DNA of 50,643 bases from assembly GCA_003223455.1 (NCBI GenBank), contig QHVE01000016.1:1-50643 (forward strand). Direction: 5' to 3'. The stretch's first letter is position 1. Each line of letters starts with the position of its first letter. Below, piece by piece: positions 38,494 to 47,709 of this stretch. The DNA is from Gemmatimonadota bacterium. Its GTDB lineage: Bacteria > Gemmatimonadota > Gemmatimonadetes > Gemmatimonadales > Gemmatimonadaceae. A model generated the notes under the pieces. That model made no database searches, was not told where the DNA came from, and was given only the letters and a program-made list of their open reading frames with translations. The translations under genes were made by a program, and so were the position numbers.

Positions 38494-40737
38494 ATGACAC
38501 TCGATGCGCGCGTCGACCGACGCCAGTTCCTCCGCGTCTCCGCGCTCGCCGGCGGCGGCCTGCTGCTCGGCACCATCCTCGACTTCGGAGCCGGCACGGA
38601 GCTGTTCGCGGCCGATGCGCCGAAGGTGCCCGGAGGCGAATTCTCACCCAACGCGTTCATTCGCCTCTCGCGCGATGGCTCCGTCACGATCATCGCGAAG
38701 AATCCCGAGGTCGGGCAGGGGATCAAGACGATGCTCCCGATGCTCCTCGCCGAGGAGCTCGACGTCGACTGGACGACGGTAAAGATCGAGCAGGCCGGCC
38801 TCGATACCGTGAAGTACACGAACCAGGTCGCCGGCGGCAGCAGTGCCACGCCGAATCACTGGATTCCGCTGCGCCGCGTCGGTGCCGCCGCGCGCGCGAT
38901 GCTCGTCGGCGCGGCGGCGCAGACGTGGAGCGTGCCGACCGCCGAGTGCGAGACCAGCTCCGCGACGGTCACGCATCGCCCGACCGGCCGCACGCTCAGG
39001 TACGTCGATCTCCTCGAGCGTGCCGCGACGATCCCAGCACCGGAGCTCGACAAGGTGACGCTCAAGGATCCGAAGAGCTTCCGCATCATCGGGACGCGCG
39101 TGCGCGGCGTCGACAACCACGCGATCGTGACCGGCAAGCCGCTCTACGGCATCGACGTCGCGGTGCCTGGGATGCTCTACGCCGTGTACGAGAAGAGCCC
39201 CGTCTTCGGCGGCCGAGTGAAGAGCGCCAACCTCGACGTCGTGAAGCGAGAGCCCGGTGTGCGCGGTGCGTTCGTCGTCGAGCCGGCCGGCACGGACCTC
39301 ACTGGTCTCCTCGGTGGCGTCGCCATCGTCGCCGATAGCTGGTGGCTCGCACGCTCGGCGCGGAAGAAGCTGCAGGTGGAGTGGGACGAGGGCGCCGGTG
39401 CGGCATTGAGCAGCACGTCGATCGCATCGAACGCCGCGGCGCTGGCCAAGCAGGCGCCTCAGCGCTCGCTCCGTCGCGATGGCGACATCGATGCGGCGCT
39501 CGCCGGCGCGGCGAAGGTGGTCCGGGCGGAATACTTCTATCCCTTCATCGCCCACGCGCCGCTCGAGCCCCAGAACTGCACCGCGCGCTTCGCCGACGGC
39601 AAGCTCGAGATCTGGGCGCCGACGCAGAATCCGCAGGCGGCGCGCGGGCTGGTCGCGCGGGCGCTCGGCATCGACGAAGCCGCCATCACGATCCATCTCA
39701 CGCGCGGCGGCGGCGGCTTCGGACGCCGGCTGATGAACGATTACGTCGTCGAGGCAGCGCGCATCGCGAAGGAAACGGGAACGCCCGTGAAGCTGCTGTG
39801 GACGCGCGAGGACGACATGCACCACGACTTCTATCGCTCCGCGGGCTTCCACAACTTCACCGGCGCGGTGGATGCGAGCGGCAAGGTCGTCGCGTGGCGG
39901 AACCACTTCGTCTCGTTCGGCGATGCGGAGAAGTTCCCGATCGCAACGGGCAATCCGCCCTTCGCCGCAGGTGCCGGCATCGGCGCAGGAGAGTTCCCCG
40001 CGCGCTTCGTCCCGAACTTCGCACTCGACGCGTCGGTGATGCAGCAGTTCGTCCCGACGGGCTTTCTGCGCGCGCCGGGGAGCAACGGCATTGCATACGC
40101 CACCCAGAGCTTCATCGACGAGCTCGCGCACGCGGCGGGGAAGGATCCGCTGCAGTTCCGCCTCGACCTGCTCGCGGGCGAGGTGCCCGCGCCGTCGCCG
40201 CAGCAGGGTGGGCTCGTCGCGTCGCGCGTGCGCGGCGTGCTGGAGCTCGTGCGCGAGAAGTCGGGGTGGGGCACGCAGAAGCTGCCGCGCGGCACGGGCA
40301 TGGGCGTCGCCTTTCACTTCAGCCATCGCGGCTACTTCGCCGAGGTCGTGCAGGCTACGGTGAGCCGTGTGGGTGCACTCAAGGTCGACAAGGTCTGGGT
40401 CGCCGCCGACGTCGGAAGCCAGATCATCAACCCCAGCGGCGCCGAGAACCAGGTGCACGGCTCCGTGCTCGACGGGATCTCCGAAGCGCTCGCCCAGGAG
40501 ATCACGATCGACAAGGGACGGGCGGTGCAGAGCAACTTCACCGACTTCCCGCTCATCCGCATGGCGCAGTCGCCGCCGGTGGAGCTGCACTGGAGCCTCA
40601 CGGAGTATCCGCCCACCGGACTCGGCGAGCCCGCGCTGCCGCCCGTCGTGCCGGCACTGTGCAATGCGATCTATGCCGCGACGGGCAAGCGCATCCGCTC
40701 CCTCCCGCTCTCGAAGCACGACCTGAGCTGGAGCTGA
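38494..40737 (+). CDS. iorB: Tat-exported molybdopterin large subunit of a molybdenum hydroxylase
   Basis: The 747-residue protein begins with a Tat-type signal, [19 protein letters not shown]. The aldehyde/isoquinoline oxidoreductase (IorB) domains follow: [37 protein letters not shown] (cofactor binding) and, near the C-terminus, [19 protein letters not shown] with the catalytic Glu of the Mo site. Start is ATG 38494 with GAGGA upstream. It oxidises an N-heterocycle or aldehyde in the periplasm with the small subunit, which lacks its own signal and is probably carried along. No cytochrome or XdhC-type maturation gene is close. Confidence 0.9.
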   Translation: MTLDARVDRRQFLRVSALAGGGLLLGTILDFGAGTELFAADAPKVPGGEFSPNAFIRLSRDGSVTIIAKNPEVGQGIKTMLPMLLAEELDVDWTTVKIEQAGLDTVKYTNQVAGGSSATPNHWIPLRRVGAAARAMLVGAAAQTWSVPTAECETSSATVTHRPTGRTLRYVDLLERAATIPAPELDKVTLKDPKSFRIIGTRVRGVDNHAIVTGKPLYGIDVAVPGMLYAVYEKSPVFGGRVKSANLDVVKREPGVRGAFVVEPAGTDLTGLLGGVAIVADSWWLARSARKKLQVEWDEGAGAALSSTSIASNAAALAKQAPQRSLRRDGDIDAALAGAAKVVRAEYFYPFIAHAPLEPQNCTARFADGKLEIWAPTQNPQAARGLVARALGIDEAAITIHLTRGGGGFGRRLMNDYVVEAARIAKETGTPVKLLWTREDDMHHDFYRSAGFHNFTGAVDASGKVVAWRNHFVSFGDAEKFPIATGNPPFAAGAGIGAGEFPARFVPNFALDASVMQQFVPTGFLRAPGSNGIAYATQSFIDELAHAAGKDPLQFRLDLLAGEVPAPSPQQGGLVASRVRGVLELVREKSGWGTQKLPRGTGMGVAFHFSHRGYFAEVVQATVSRVGALKVDKVWVAADVGSQIINPSGAENQVHGSVLDGISEALAQEITIDKGRAVQSNFTDFPLIRMAQSPPVELHWSLTEYPPTGLGEPALPPVVPALCNAIYAATGKRIRSLPLSKHDLSWS

Positions 40738-40766
40738 CGTTGCACGCGTCCTGAAACGCGAGTCGA

Positions 40767-40793
40767 GCCGCCACGTATTGTGATCGTGGCGGC
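40767..40793 (+). terminator. Hairpin after the molybdenum hydroxylase operon
   Basis: Two perfect 9-base arms (GCCGCCACG / CGTGGCGGC) flank a nine-base loop (TATTGTGAT), 30 bases past the IorB stop. The fit to a terminator is good, though no T-run follows. Confidence 0.6.
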
Positions 40794-40877
40794 CGGCCCG
40801 CACACTTGGGTCGATCGCAGTGCCGGAGCGGCGTCGTTCCGGCTGGGTCTCCGGGTGCGAACACTGGGAACGTGAGC

Positions 40878-41210
40878 ATGCTCCGTCGTTGGCGGGCCAA
40901 GCACCTCCTCCTCGCGTGGGTCGTGTACTGGGTGGCGCTTCTCGCCGTCGCGCTGCATTCCGCGCTGGACGTTGCCGCGCGCGCGTTGAATGCGCCGCAG
41001 GGGCAGGGATCGATCTCGGCAAGCGTGGACAACGGCAACTTCATTCTGAAGGCTGCGGCCAACGGCCAGACGTGGACCGGCACGACGTCGATCACGTCGA
41101 TGGTGCTCTGGTTCGCTGGACCGCCGCTGCTGCTCTTTCTGGTCTGGCTCGCGAGCCGTCGCGCTCCCTTGGTCGAGCCTGATCCCGAGCGCGACTACCC
41201 CATCTCCTGA
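40878..41210 (+). CDS. Small two-helix membrane protein
   Basis: The 110-residue protein has one hydrophobic helix near the start (HLLLAWVVYWVALLAVALHSA) and a second at about 77-95 (SMVLWFAGPPLLLFLVWLA). Between them is a short loop with VDNGNFILKAAANGQTWTGTTS that probably faces the periplasm. The charged tail (PLVEPDPERDYP) lies in the cytosol. ATG at 40878 follows GGGA eight bases earlier; a GTG two codons before is possible. I do not recognise a family. Confidence 0.7.
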   Translation: MLRRWRAKHLLLAWVVYWVALLAVALHSALDVAARALNAPQGQGSISASVDNGNFILKAAANGQTWTGTTSITSMVLWFAGPPLLLFLVWLASRRAPLVEPDPERDYPIS

Positions 41211-41225
41211 CACCGAGGCCGCCGT

Positions 41226-41447
41226 ATGGAAGACGCGCGCGTTCCCGAGACCGAGCCGAGCGGCGCACTCGTGCCACCGCCCACGCATCCGCCGACGGCA
41301 CTCGCGACGGCTGCGCCAGTGCCGCCACGTCGCTGGGCCGACGACGCGATCGAAACGCGCGGGCTCATTGCGCGCGCCGTCGAACGTACGCTCGACGCAC
41401 TCGACCAGGTCGGCGACTCCATCGCCGCCGCGGTCGGACTGCGCTGA
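41226..41447 (+). CDS. Small hypothetical protein
   Basis: The 73-residue protein has a Pro/Thr/Ala-rich first half (about 1-35) that should be disordered. The second half contains one long helix (RRWADDAIETRGLIARAVERTLDALDQVGDSIAAAVGL). GAGG lies before the ATG. No hydrophobic segment and no known motif are seen. It is tucked between two other rightward genes, with 15 bp before it and 2 bp after it, which supports it being real. Confidence 0.5.
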   Translation: MEDARVPETEPSGALVPPPTHPPTALATAAPVPPRRWADDAIETRGLIARAVERTLDALDQVGDSIAAAVGLR

Positions 41448-41449
41448 GC

Positions 41450-41848
41450 GTGGCGGCGCGCACTCCGCTCGAGCGACTGCGGGCGCTCTGCCTCTCGCTT
41501 CCCGAAGCGCACGAGGTGGAGGCGTGGGGCGAGCCCACCTTCCGTGTGAAGAACAAGCTCTTCGCCATGTACGCCACGTCGGAGACGCATCACGGCGCGG
41601 GTCGGCCCGCCGTGTGGATCAAGTCGGCCGCCGTCACCCAGGACATGCTCGTGCGCGCCGAGCCCTCGCGCTACTTCGTGCCTCCGTATGTCGGCAAGAG
41701 CGGCTGGGTCGGTGCGTTTCTCGACAAACGCCCCGACTGGGAGATCGTCGCGGACCTGTTGCGCGACGCCTACCGGCTCACCGCGCCGAAGAAGATCCTC
41801 GCGCAGCTCGACGCCCCACCGCCAGCCAGATCGCGCCGCTCGTCGTAG
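41450..41848 (+). CDS. MmcQ/YjbR-family protein
   Basis: The 132-residue protein starts at GTG 41450. It carries the YjbR fold signatures [32 protein letters not shown], then [27 protein letters not shown] and [20 protein letters not shown]. YjbR is a small DNA-binding-like protein of unknown biochemical role. The tail (after about residue 118) is Pro/Arg/Ser-rich and disordered. The gene follows the previous one after 2 bp. Confidence 0.88.
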   Translation: MAARTPLERLRALCLSLPEAHEVEAWGEPTFRVKNKLFAMYATSETHHGAGRPAVWIKSAAVTQDMLVRAEPSRYFVPPYVGKSGWVGAFLDKRPDWEIVADLLRDAYRLTAPKKILAQLDAPPPARSRRSS

Positions 41849-41879
41849 CTTCCGTCGCACGTCCTCTTTCACCACCCTC

Positions 41880-42209
41880 ATGAACCGCGAGCTGATCACC
41901 ACCGCCTTCGAGTTGCCCAACCACCGCATCACGCGAACACTCGGCGTCGTGCGCGGCATCACCGTGCGCTCGCGATCCGTCCTCGGCACCATTGGCGCTA
42001 CGCTGCAGACGCTGCGTGGCGGAAACATCACGCTCCTCACCGAGCTCTGTGAGACGTCGCGAGAGGAAGCGTACGAGATCATGATCCGACACGCCACCGA
42101 CGTTGGGGCTACGGGCATCGTCGCGGTGCGCTACGACGCTACGGAGCTGATGAGCGGTGTCACCGAGGTGCTCTGCTACGGCACCGCCGTGATCGTCGAG
42201 CCGCAGTAG
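41880..42209 (+). CDS. YbjQ/UPF0145-family protein
   Basis: The 109-residue protein opens with [27 protein letters not shown] and shows the conserved [27 protein letters not shown] and [19 protein letters not shown] blocks. UPF0145 proteins form pentameric rings and are sometimes called heavy-metal-binding, though no Cys/His pair typical of that is seen here beyond isolated residues. The upstream gap is 31 bases. YaeQ follows after 4 bp, so these two are likely cotranscribed. Confidence 0.88.
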   Translation: MNRELITTAFELPNHRITRTLGVVRGITVRSRSVLGTIGATLQTLRGGNITLLTELCETSREEAYEIMIRHATDVGATGIVAVRYDATELMSGVTEVLCYGTAVIVEPQ

Positions 42210-42213
42210 CGCG

Positions 42214-42750
42214 GTGGCACTCACCGCGACGATCTACAACCTCGACGTCCAGCTGGCGGACACCGACCGCGGCGTCTACGAGACGCTGCCCTTCAGGGTC
42301 GCGCAGCAGCCCTCCGAGTCCGACGAGCACATGATGGCGCGCGTGCTCGCCTACTGCCTCGAGTACACCGAGGGCATCGGCTTTTCCAAGGGAATCGCCG
42401 AGCCGGAGGAGCCCGCGCTGTTCGTGCGCGATCTCACCGGTGCGTTGCGCGTGTGGATCGACATCGGCTCTCCCGACGCGTCCCGTCTGCACAAGGCCAG
42501 CAAAGCCGCCCCGCGGGTCGTCGTCTACACCCACAAGGAACCGGCACAGCTACTCCGCGCGCTCGCTGGCGAACGCATCCACCGCGCCGAGGCCCTAGAG
42601 CTCTACGCCCTCGACCGTGAGCTCATCGGCGAGCTCGTGTCCCGCCGCGAGCGACGCACGAAGTTCGAGCTCACCGTGACCGAAGGCCACCTGTACGTGA
42701 CGATTGACGGCGAGACGCTGGAAGGACGCGTGGACAGAATCATGAGGTGA
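42214..42750 (+). CDS. YaeQ family protein
   Basis: The 178-residue protein begins ALTATIYNLDVQLADTDRGVYETLPFRVAQQPSESDEHMMARVLAYCLEY, the hallmark start of YaeQ, and goes on with EEPALFVRDLTGALRVWIDIGSPDASRLHKASKAA. YaeQ has a PD-(D/E)xK nuclease-like fold. In E. coli it was linked genetically to RfaH-type regulation, but its activity is unclear. Start GTG 42214. Its stop faces endonuclease IV with 26 bp between the two stops. Confidence 0.92.
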   Translation: MALTATIYNLDVQLADTDRGVYETLPFRVAQQPSESDEHMMARVLAYCLEYTEGIGFSKGIAEPEEPALFVRDLTGALRVWIDIGSPDASRLHKASKAAPRVVVYTHKEPAQLLRALAGERIHRAEALELYALDRELIGELVSRRERRTKFELTVTEGHLYVTIDGETLEGRVDRIMR

Positions 42751-42776
42751 TCCGGGCGCACGAGGTACCTCCGGCT

Positions 42777-43634
42777 TCACACAGCGTACCCCCGCAGCCG
42801 CGTCAACATCCGTGCGTCCGTGGCCGTCGCGTCGTCCAGCTTCGGCGTCTCGATCACCTTCGGCACGCGCGCCAGCCGCTCGTCGGTCATGATCCGCCGA
42901 AACGGCCCTTCGCCCAGCGAGCCCTCGGCGATCAGCTCGTGTCGATCGCGCTTCGACGCGAACGGTACCTTCGAGTCGTTCAGGTGCATCACGTACACGC
43001 GTGCCAGCCCCAGCGTATCCTCGAGACGCGCCATCACGCCGTCGTAGTCGTTCACGAGATCGTAGCCGGCCGAGTAGATGTGGCAGGTGTCGACGCAGAC
43101 GCCCACGCGGTCGCGCTGTGATGGATCGATGCGGTCGATGATCGCCGCCAGCTCCTCGAACGTGGCGCCGAGCGCCGTTCCGGAGCCGGCGGTCGTCTCC
43201 AGGCAGAGGATCGTGCGCCCCTCGACGGCGGCGAGCGCCTCGCTGATCGCGTCCGCGTTGCGCAGGATTCCCGCCTCGCGCTCGTCCATGTAGTTGCCAG
43301 GATGGGACACGAGGTAGTCGAGACCGAGCACGCTGCAGCGTCGCAGCTCGGCGACGAACGACGCGATCGACCTGGCGCGCAACGTCGGATCCGGACTCGC
43401 GAGGTTGATGAGGTACGAGTCGTGCGCCATCGTCGCGGTCACGCGCGTTTCGGCCAGACGCTCCCGGAAGAGGCGGCACTCCTCGTTCTCGCAGTCTCGC
43501 TCGGCCCAGCGGTTCGCCATCTTGGTGAACAGCTGCATTGCGGTCGCCTCGATCGCCGCGGCGCGCGGCGGCGCTTCCGGCACGCCACCCGCCGTGCTGA
43601 CGTGCGCACCGAGCAGCAGCGACGCGGTGCTCAT
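42777..43634 (-). CDS. nfo: Endonuclease IV (AP endonuclease)
   Basis: The 285-residue TIM-barrel enzyme has LLLGAHVSTAGGV at the start and metal-site motifs in order: LVSHPGNYM, CLETTAGSG, VCVDTCHIYSAGYD, VYVMHLNDSK, HELIAEGSLGEG, and IETPK near the end. These match the His/Asp/Glu zinc ligands of Nfo. It cleaves DNA 5' of abasic sites in base excision repair. Start ATG 43634, four bases after the zinc-ribbon stop. It closes the leftward block that begins at the window end. Confidence 0.95.
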   Translation of the reverse strand: MSTASLLLGAHVSTAGGVPEAPPRAAAIEATAMQLFTKMANRWAERDCENEECRLFRERLAETRVTATMAHDSYLINLASPDPTLRARSIASFVAELRRCSVLGLDYLVSHPGNYMDEREAGILRNADAISEALAAVEGRTILCLETTAGSGTALGATFEELAAIIDRIDPSQRDRVGVCVDTCHIYSAGYDLVNDYDGVMARLEDTLGLARVYVMHLNDSKVPFASKRDRHELIAEGSLGEGPFRRIMTDERLARVPKVIETPKLDDATATDARMLTRLRGYAV

Positions 43635-43638
43635 TCCC

Positions 43639-43848
43639 TCATGCGCCGAACTCCGGCGCGCGACCGCGCAGCACCCGACCGCATCGCGGGCAGTGCAGGT
43701 CGCCCGTCTCCGCCAGCGCATACTCGAACGAGCGTCCGCACGTGCACTCCGCTTCGAGGCCCTCGTGCCCGCAGCCGATGCAGAAGTCGTCGTCCGCATC
43801 GTACGAGCGGAACCGTCCGCACACCGGACAGCGCTTCGTCGCCGACAT
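43639..43848 (-). CDS. Small zinc-ribbon protein
   Basis: The 69-residue protein has four cysteine pairs: CPVCGR, CIGCGHEG, ECTCGRSFEY, and CPRCGRV. Two zinc-ribbon knuckle pairs can be made from these, so it probably binds two Zn2+. It lies between the FtsX-EnvC gene (two bases away) and nfo, so it is almost surely cotranscribed. Function unknown; a nucleic-acid or protein-binding adaptor is the usual role. Confidence 0.75.
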   Translation of the reverse strand: MSATKRCPVCGRFRSYDADDDFCIGCGHEGLEAECTCGRSFEYALAETGDLHCPRCGRVLRGRAPEFGA

Positions 43849-43850
43849 CG

Positions 43851-45869
43851 TCAGCGCGCCCCCCGCAGCCAGCTCTCCGGATCCACCGCGCGACCCTGGG
43901 GCCGGATCTCGAAGTGCAGGTGCGGTCGAAGGTCCGGGTCCGAGGTCCCGACCGTGCCGATCATGTCACCCTTCCGCACGGCACCGCCCGTACGTACGCT
44001 CGCGCTGTTCAGCGAGGCGTACACCGAGTAGTCGCCCGCGCCGTGCTGCACGATGACCGTGAGTCCGTACGTGCCGAGCTGTCCCACGCTCACGACCGTG
44101 CCCGGCGCGACCGCCCGCACCCCGGTGCCCGTCGCCGCCGCGATCCCGATGCCGTTCCAGCGCGTCGTCGTGTTGTTCGGGTTCACCACGCGCCCGAAGC
44201 GATAGAGCACGGTGCCCTCGACCGGCCACTCCAGTCGTCCGAGGTCGCTCGTGCGCAGCGTGCTCGTCTCGCGCGGTGCGTTGGGGCGCGTTGCCGCGCT
44301 GCGTCGCCGCTCGCTCTCGATCGCCGCGATCACGTTCGTCAGCCGCGACTCCGACGCGCGCAACGCCGCCAGTCGATCGAGGATCTGCTGCGCCGAGCGC
44401 TGCACCTGCTGGAGGTTGGTCGTGCGCTCGCCCCGCAGACGCGCCAGCCGCTCCTCCTCGAGCTGTTTGTCCATGCGGTTCTCTTCCACCGCGCTGCGCA
44501 GGCGCACGAGATCGGCCCGCTGTCGCGTCACCTGGTCGCGCAGCGTCTGCACGCGCGCCACGAGCGCGCGATCCTGCGTCGCCAGCTCGTGCAGGTACTT
44601 GTACCGCGCCACCAGCTCACCGAACGACCGTGCCGTGAGCAGCGCCTCCGCCGAGTAGAGCGGTCCGCGCTTGTAGATGTCGACGAGTCGACGTTGCAGC
44701 GTGGTGCGTCGGCTCGAGAGCTCCCGTTCCGCCTTGTCGGCGCGCGCTGAAGTCTCGTCGACGTCCTTCGTGATCGCCGTCAGCTGGCGGTCGAGTGTCT
44801 GGATCACGCGCTCGGTCGCCTCGCGCTGCCGGTCGAGGTTCGCGACCTCCTCGCGCAGCTCGTGCACGTTCCCCTGGAGGTTCGCCATGCGGCTCTCCAG
44901 ATCGGCGCGCTCGCGGCGGATGCGGTCCAGCTCCTCGCGCTGTGCGCGAATCCGGGCTTCGGCCGACTGCGCGGTCGCCGGGGCAGGGAGCACGAGCACC
45001 AGTGCCGCCACGAGCGCGCACCACCACGCACGGCGTAGATGCCTCCCGACCGACACCGCACTGCCGAGGAGCCCGATCAGCGCCCCGAACAGCAATCCGA
45101 GTACCGCCACGCGCGCGTCGAAGAAGATCGTGTGGATGACGTACTTGTTGATCAGCGTCTGCGAGATCCACGTCAGCGCCAGCGCGAGCAGCCCCCCCAG
45201 CACACCCTTCGCGAATCCCTCGACCAGGAACGGCCGCCGGATGTAGCCATCCGTGGCCCCCACCAGCCGCATGATCGAGATCTCCTTGGCCCGCGCCAGC
45301 ACAGTCATGCGGATCGTCGCGCCGATGATGATCACCGACACCACGGCGAACACGACTCCCAACACGAGTCCCGCGATCCCCGAGATGTTCCGCAGGCGGT
45401 ACAGCTTCTCGATCCACTCCTCGCCGTAGCGGACGTCGTCGACGAACGAATACGTCTTCACGCGATCGGCGACGCGCTTCACCGTCGCCGGATCGCGCAG
45501 GCCAGGCTTGAGCCGAAGGTCGATCGACGCCGGCAGCACCGCGCCCTCGAACACGTCGCGGAACTCGCCGAGCTCCGACTGCGCGCGCTTGAGCGCCTGC
45601 TCCTGGGTCACGAGGTCGGCGGAGAGGACCTCGGGGAAGGTCGCGATGTCGTTGGCCGCCTGGACCAGATCCTCGGGTGGCGTTCCCTCCGCCACGAACG
45701 CGCGGATCTCCACGCGGTCCTCCAGCCGTTCCAGCGCCTCGCGGATGTTGAGCGCGACCAGTCCGAACAGCCCGAGCGCGAACAGCGAGAACGCGATCGT
45801 CGTCACGCTCAGCGCGCTCAGCAGGGGCGCGCGCTGGAAGGTCTCGAAGGCGTCGCGGATCGGACGCAT
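43851..45869 (-). CDS. ftsX: FtsX fused in one frame to an EnvC-like M23 murein hydrolase activator
   Basis: The open frame codes 672 residues. Residues 1-280 are a full FtsX: a first helix (about 19-40), a periplasmic loop with EDRVEIRAFVAEGT, and three further helices (about 163-187, 222-240, 253-273). At about 281-300 (AWWCALVAALVLVLPAPATAQ) comes what looks like a signal peptide. Then a coiled coil (about 302-520) and a LytM/M23 domain (about 545-668, GTVVSVGQLGTYGLTVIVQHG, RPHLHFEI) follow. EnvC normally is a separate protein. No stop lies between the two parts. An in-frame GTG at 45056 could still start a separate EnvC. LytM zinc ligands are partly lost, as in EnvC. Confidence 0.88.
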   Translation of the reverse strand: MRPIRDAFETFQRAPLLSALSVTTIAFSLFALGLFGLVALNIREALERLEDRVEIRAFVAEGTPPEDLVQAANDIATFPEVLSADLVTQEQALKRAQSELGEFRDVFEGAVLPASIDLRLKPGLRDPATVKRVADRVKTYSFVDDVRYGEEWIEKLYRLRNISGIAGLVLGVVFAVVSVIIIGATIRMTVLARAKEISIMRLVGATDGYIRRPFLVEGFAKGVLGGLLALALTWISQTLINKYVIHTIFFDARVAVLGLLFGALIGLLGSAVSVGRHLRRAWWCALVAALVLVLPAPATAQSAEARIRAQREELDRIRRERADLESRMANLQGNVHELREEVANLDRQREATERVIQTLDRQLTAITKDVDETSARADKAERELSSRRTTLQRRLVDIYKRGPLYSAEALLTARSFGELVARYKYLHELATQDRALVARVQTLRDQVTRQRADLVRLRSAVEENRMDKQLEEERLARLRGERTTNLQQVQRSAQQILDRLAALRASESRLTNVIAAIESERRRSAATRPNAPRETSTLRTSDLGRLEWPVEGTVLYRFGRVVNPNNTTTRWNGIGIAAATGTGVRAVAPGTVVSVGQLGTYGLTVIVQHGAGDYSVYASLNSASVRTGGAVRKGDMIGTVGTSDPDLRPHLHFEIRPQGRAVDPESWLRGAR

Positions 45870-46561
45870 CAGGGGGCCGGCTTCGGCGTCGCCGAAGGCT
45901 CCGCCGAGTCGAAGACGATCTGCCCGCGCGCCATCTCGATCGTGCGAAACTCCTGCCGTCGGATCAGCTCGAGGTTGTGCGTCGCCATGATGATCGCCGT
46001 CCCTGCCGCGTTGATCTCGCGCAGGAGCTGGAAGATGCCGCGCGTTGCGCGGTCGTCGAGATTGCCCGTCGGCTCGTCGGCGATCAGCGCAAAAGGGTCA
46101 TTGACCAGCGCCCGCGCGATCGCGACGCGCTGCTGCTCGCCTCCCGAGAGCTCACGGGGAAAGGCACGACCCTTCGACGCCAGTCCGACCTGCGTCAGCA
46201 CGCGGTTCACCTTCCCGCTGATCACCGCCGTCGGCGCACCGATCACCTCGAGCGCGAAGCTGACGTTCTGTTCCACCGTGCGGTGCTCGAGCAGCCGGAA
46301 GTCCTGGAAGACGATACCCAGCTTCCGGCGCAACTTGGCCACGTCGCGCGCCGTCGCCGTGACCGAGCTCGTGCCCGCAACGCGCACTTCGCCCGATGTC
46401 GGCCGCTCCTCCAGGTACACCATCCGCAGCAGCGACGTCTTGCCAGCGCCGCTCGCACCGGTCAGGAAGACGAACTCTCCCTTGTTCACCGTCAGGCTCA
46501 CGTCCTGGACCGCCGTCCCCGTCCGTGGATACGTCTTCGTGACGCGGGTGAAGCGGATCAT
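45869..46561 (-). CDS. ftsE: Cell-division ATP-binding protein FtsE
   Basis: The 230-residue ABC ATPase has Walker A (GASGAGKTSLL), the Q-loop (IVFQDFRLL), the signature LSGGEQQRVAIARAL, Walker B (ALIADEPTGNLD) and the switch His (ATHNLELI). It matches FtsE of the FtsEX division complex. FtsE powers FtsX, which activates murein hydrolases at the septum. The ATG (46561) overlaps the permease stop (ATGA), and its stop shares one base with the FtsX ATG. The tail (residues 215-230, Pro/Ala-rich) is variable. Confidence 0.95.
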   Translation of the reverse strand: MIRFTRVTKTYPRTGTAVQDVSLTVNKGEFVFLTGASGAGKTSLLRMVYLEERPTSGEVRVAGTSSVTATARDVAKLRRKLGIVFQDFRLLEHRTVEQNVSFALEVIGAPTAVISGKVNRVLTQVGLASKGRAFPRELSGGEQQRVAIARALVNDPFALIADEPTGNLDDRATRGIFQLLREINAAGTAIIMATHNLELIRRQEFRTIEMARGQIVFDSAEPSATPKPAP

Positions 46562-47709
46562 CGGCTCGGGGCGTCGGTGGCGAACTCCTCGTCCTCGAGT
46601 TCGATCAGCTGCCAGCTCGAGCGCGCCGTCACGGTGTCGACGACCGCCTTCAGCAGGCCAATGAGAATCGGGCCGATGAGGATGCCCGCCAGGCCGAAGG
46701 TGTACACGCCGGTCACGAGCCCGACGAACATCCAGTAGAAGTTGAGCACCCGCGAACGGTCCGCGGCGATCTTCGGCCGGAGGTACGTCGAGATGAAGAC
46801 GGTGTTCACGAGCGTGCCGATCACCACCATCGCGATCGCCGCTCCCATCGCGTTGCGGAAGATCGCCAGCCAGATCGCCACCGGGACGTACACGCTCCAC
46901 GATCCGACGATCGGGAAGAAGCCGATGATGAAGCTGACGACGGCCAGCGGCGCCGCGAGCGGCACGTGGAACAGCAGGTTCATGAAGAGGATGATCAGAC
47001 TCTTGAGCGTCTGCGTGACGAGCGTCGAGTAGATCGCGCCGTACAGCACGCCGCGCACGTTCACTTCGAGCGCGCGCCGGAGTTCCTCGTACCGCGGCGC
47101 GATCTTGCTCGCGAGGTACGCGCCGATGTTCTCCGCCTCGATCAGGATGTAGAACGCGGTGAAGATGAAGATCGTCGCCGCGACCGAGAAGCCGGCGAGC
47201 GCTTCGCGCAGAATGAGCGGCAGGCGCGTCCCGTAGGCGGTCGCGTCGATCACCATCTTGCCCGCCGACTGCGACGCATTGGAGTTCTCGAGGAAGGGCA
47301 GCCGCCGCACCGCCTCGTTCACCTTGTGCGCGATCTCGTCCTGGTGCGACGAGACGTACGTGCCGACGCTGGAGAGCTGGCTGTAGCTGTACACGAGTAC
47401 GAGCAGGATCGGCAGGATCACGCCCACCAGCGTGAGGATCGCCGCCAGCGTCGGCCGGCGCGTCCGCAGCATGATCCAGCAGTACAGCGGTCGCAGGTAG
47501 AATCCGATGATCAGCCCGAGGATCGCGGCGATCACCACTGTTCGAACCATCCACAGGAACGCGACCAGCACCACGGCGCCGAGCGTCGTCGTGATCAGGA
47601 TCCGCCGCAGCTCGGGGAGCGTCAGATCGCCCACGCGCGCGTTCGTCCGGCGGTCCAACCGCCGGCGCTCGCTCTCGCTCGACGTCGCGATGAGGATGGG
47701 ATCAGTCAT
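46558..47709 (-). CDS. AI-2E family transporter-like permease
   Basis: The 383-residue protein has about eight membrane helices: pairs at 35-75, 85-110, then a periplasmic or cytosolic segment, and five further helices in the C-terminal part. Motifs are LRRILITTTLGAVVLVAF, GFFPIVGSWSVYVPVAIW and AGILIGPILIGLLKAVV, the last a family signature. Members move autoinducer-2, ions or, in some cases, other small solutes; the cargo is unknown. Its start (47709) shares a base with the PLP enzyme stop, and its stop overlaps ftsE. Confidence 0.88.
   Translation of the reverse strand: MTDPILIATSSESERRRLDRRTNARVGDLTLPELRRILITTTLGAVVLVAFLWMVRTVVIAAILGLIIGFYLRPLYCWIMLRTRRPTLAAILTLVGVILPILLVLVYSYSQLSSVGTYVSSHQDEIAHKVNEAVRRLPFLENSNASQSAGKMVIDATAYGTRLPLILREALAGFSVAATIFIFTAFYILIEAENIGAYLASKIAPRYEELRRALEVNVRGVLYGAIYSTLVTQTLKSLIILFMNLLFHVPLAAPLAVVSFIIGFFPIVGSWSVYVPVAIWLAIFRNAMGAAIAMVVIGTLVNTVFISTYLRPKIAADRSRVLNFYWMFVGLVTGVYTFGLAGILIGPILIGLLKAVVDTVTARSSWQLIELEDEEFATDAPSR

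Noticed and set aside
42762-42771. A 10-base palindrome (GAGGTACCTC) between YaeQ and nfo
   Set aside because: It is too short to separate from chance, and it has no loop for a hairpin. A terminator role is possible but not supported.
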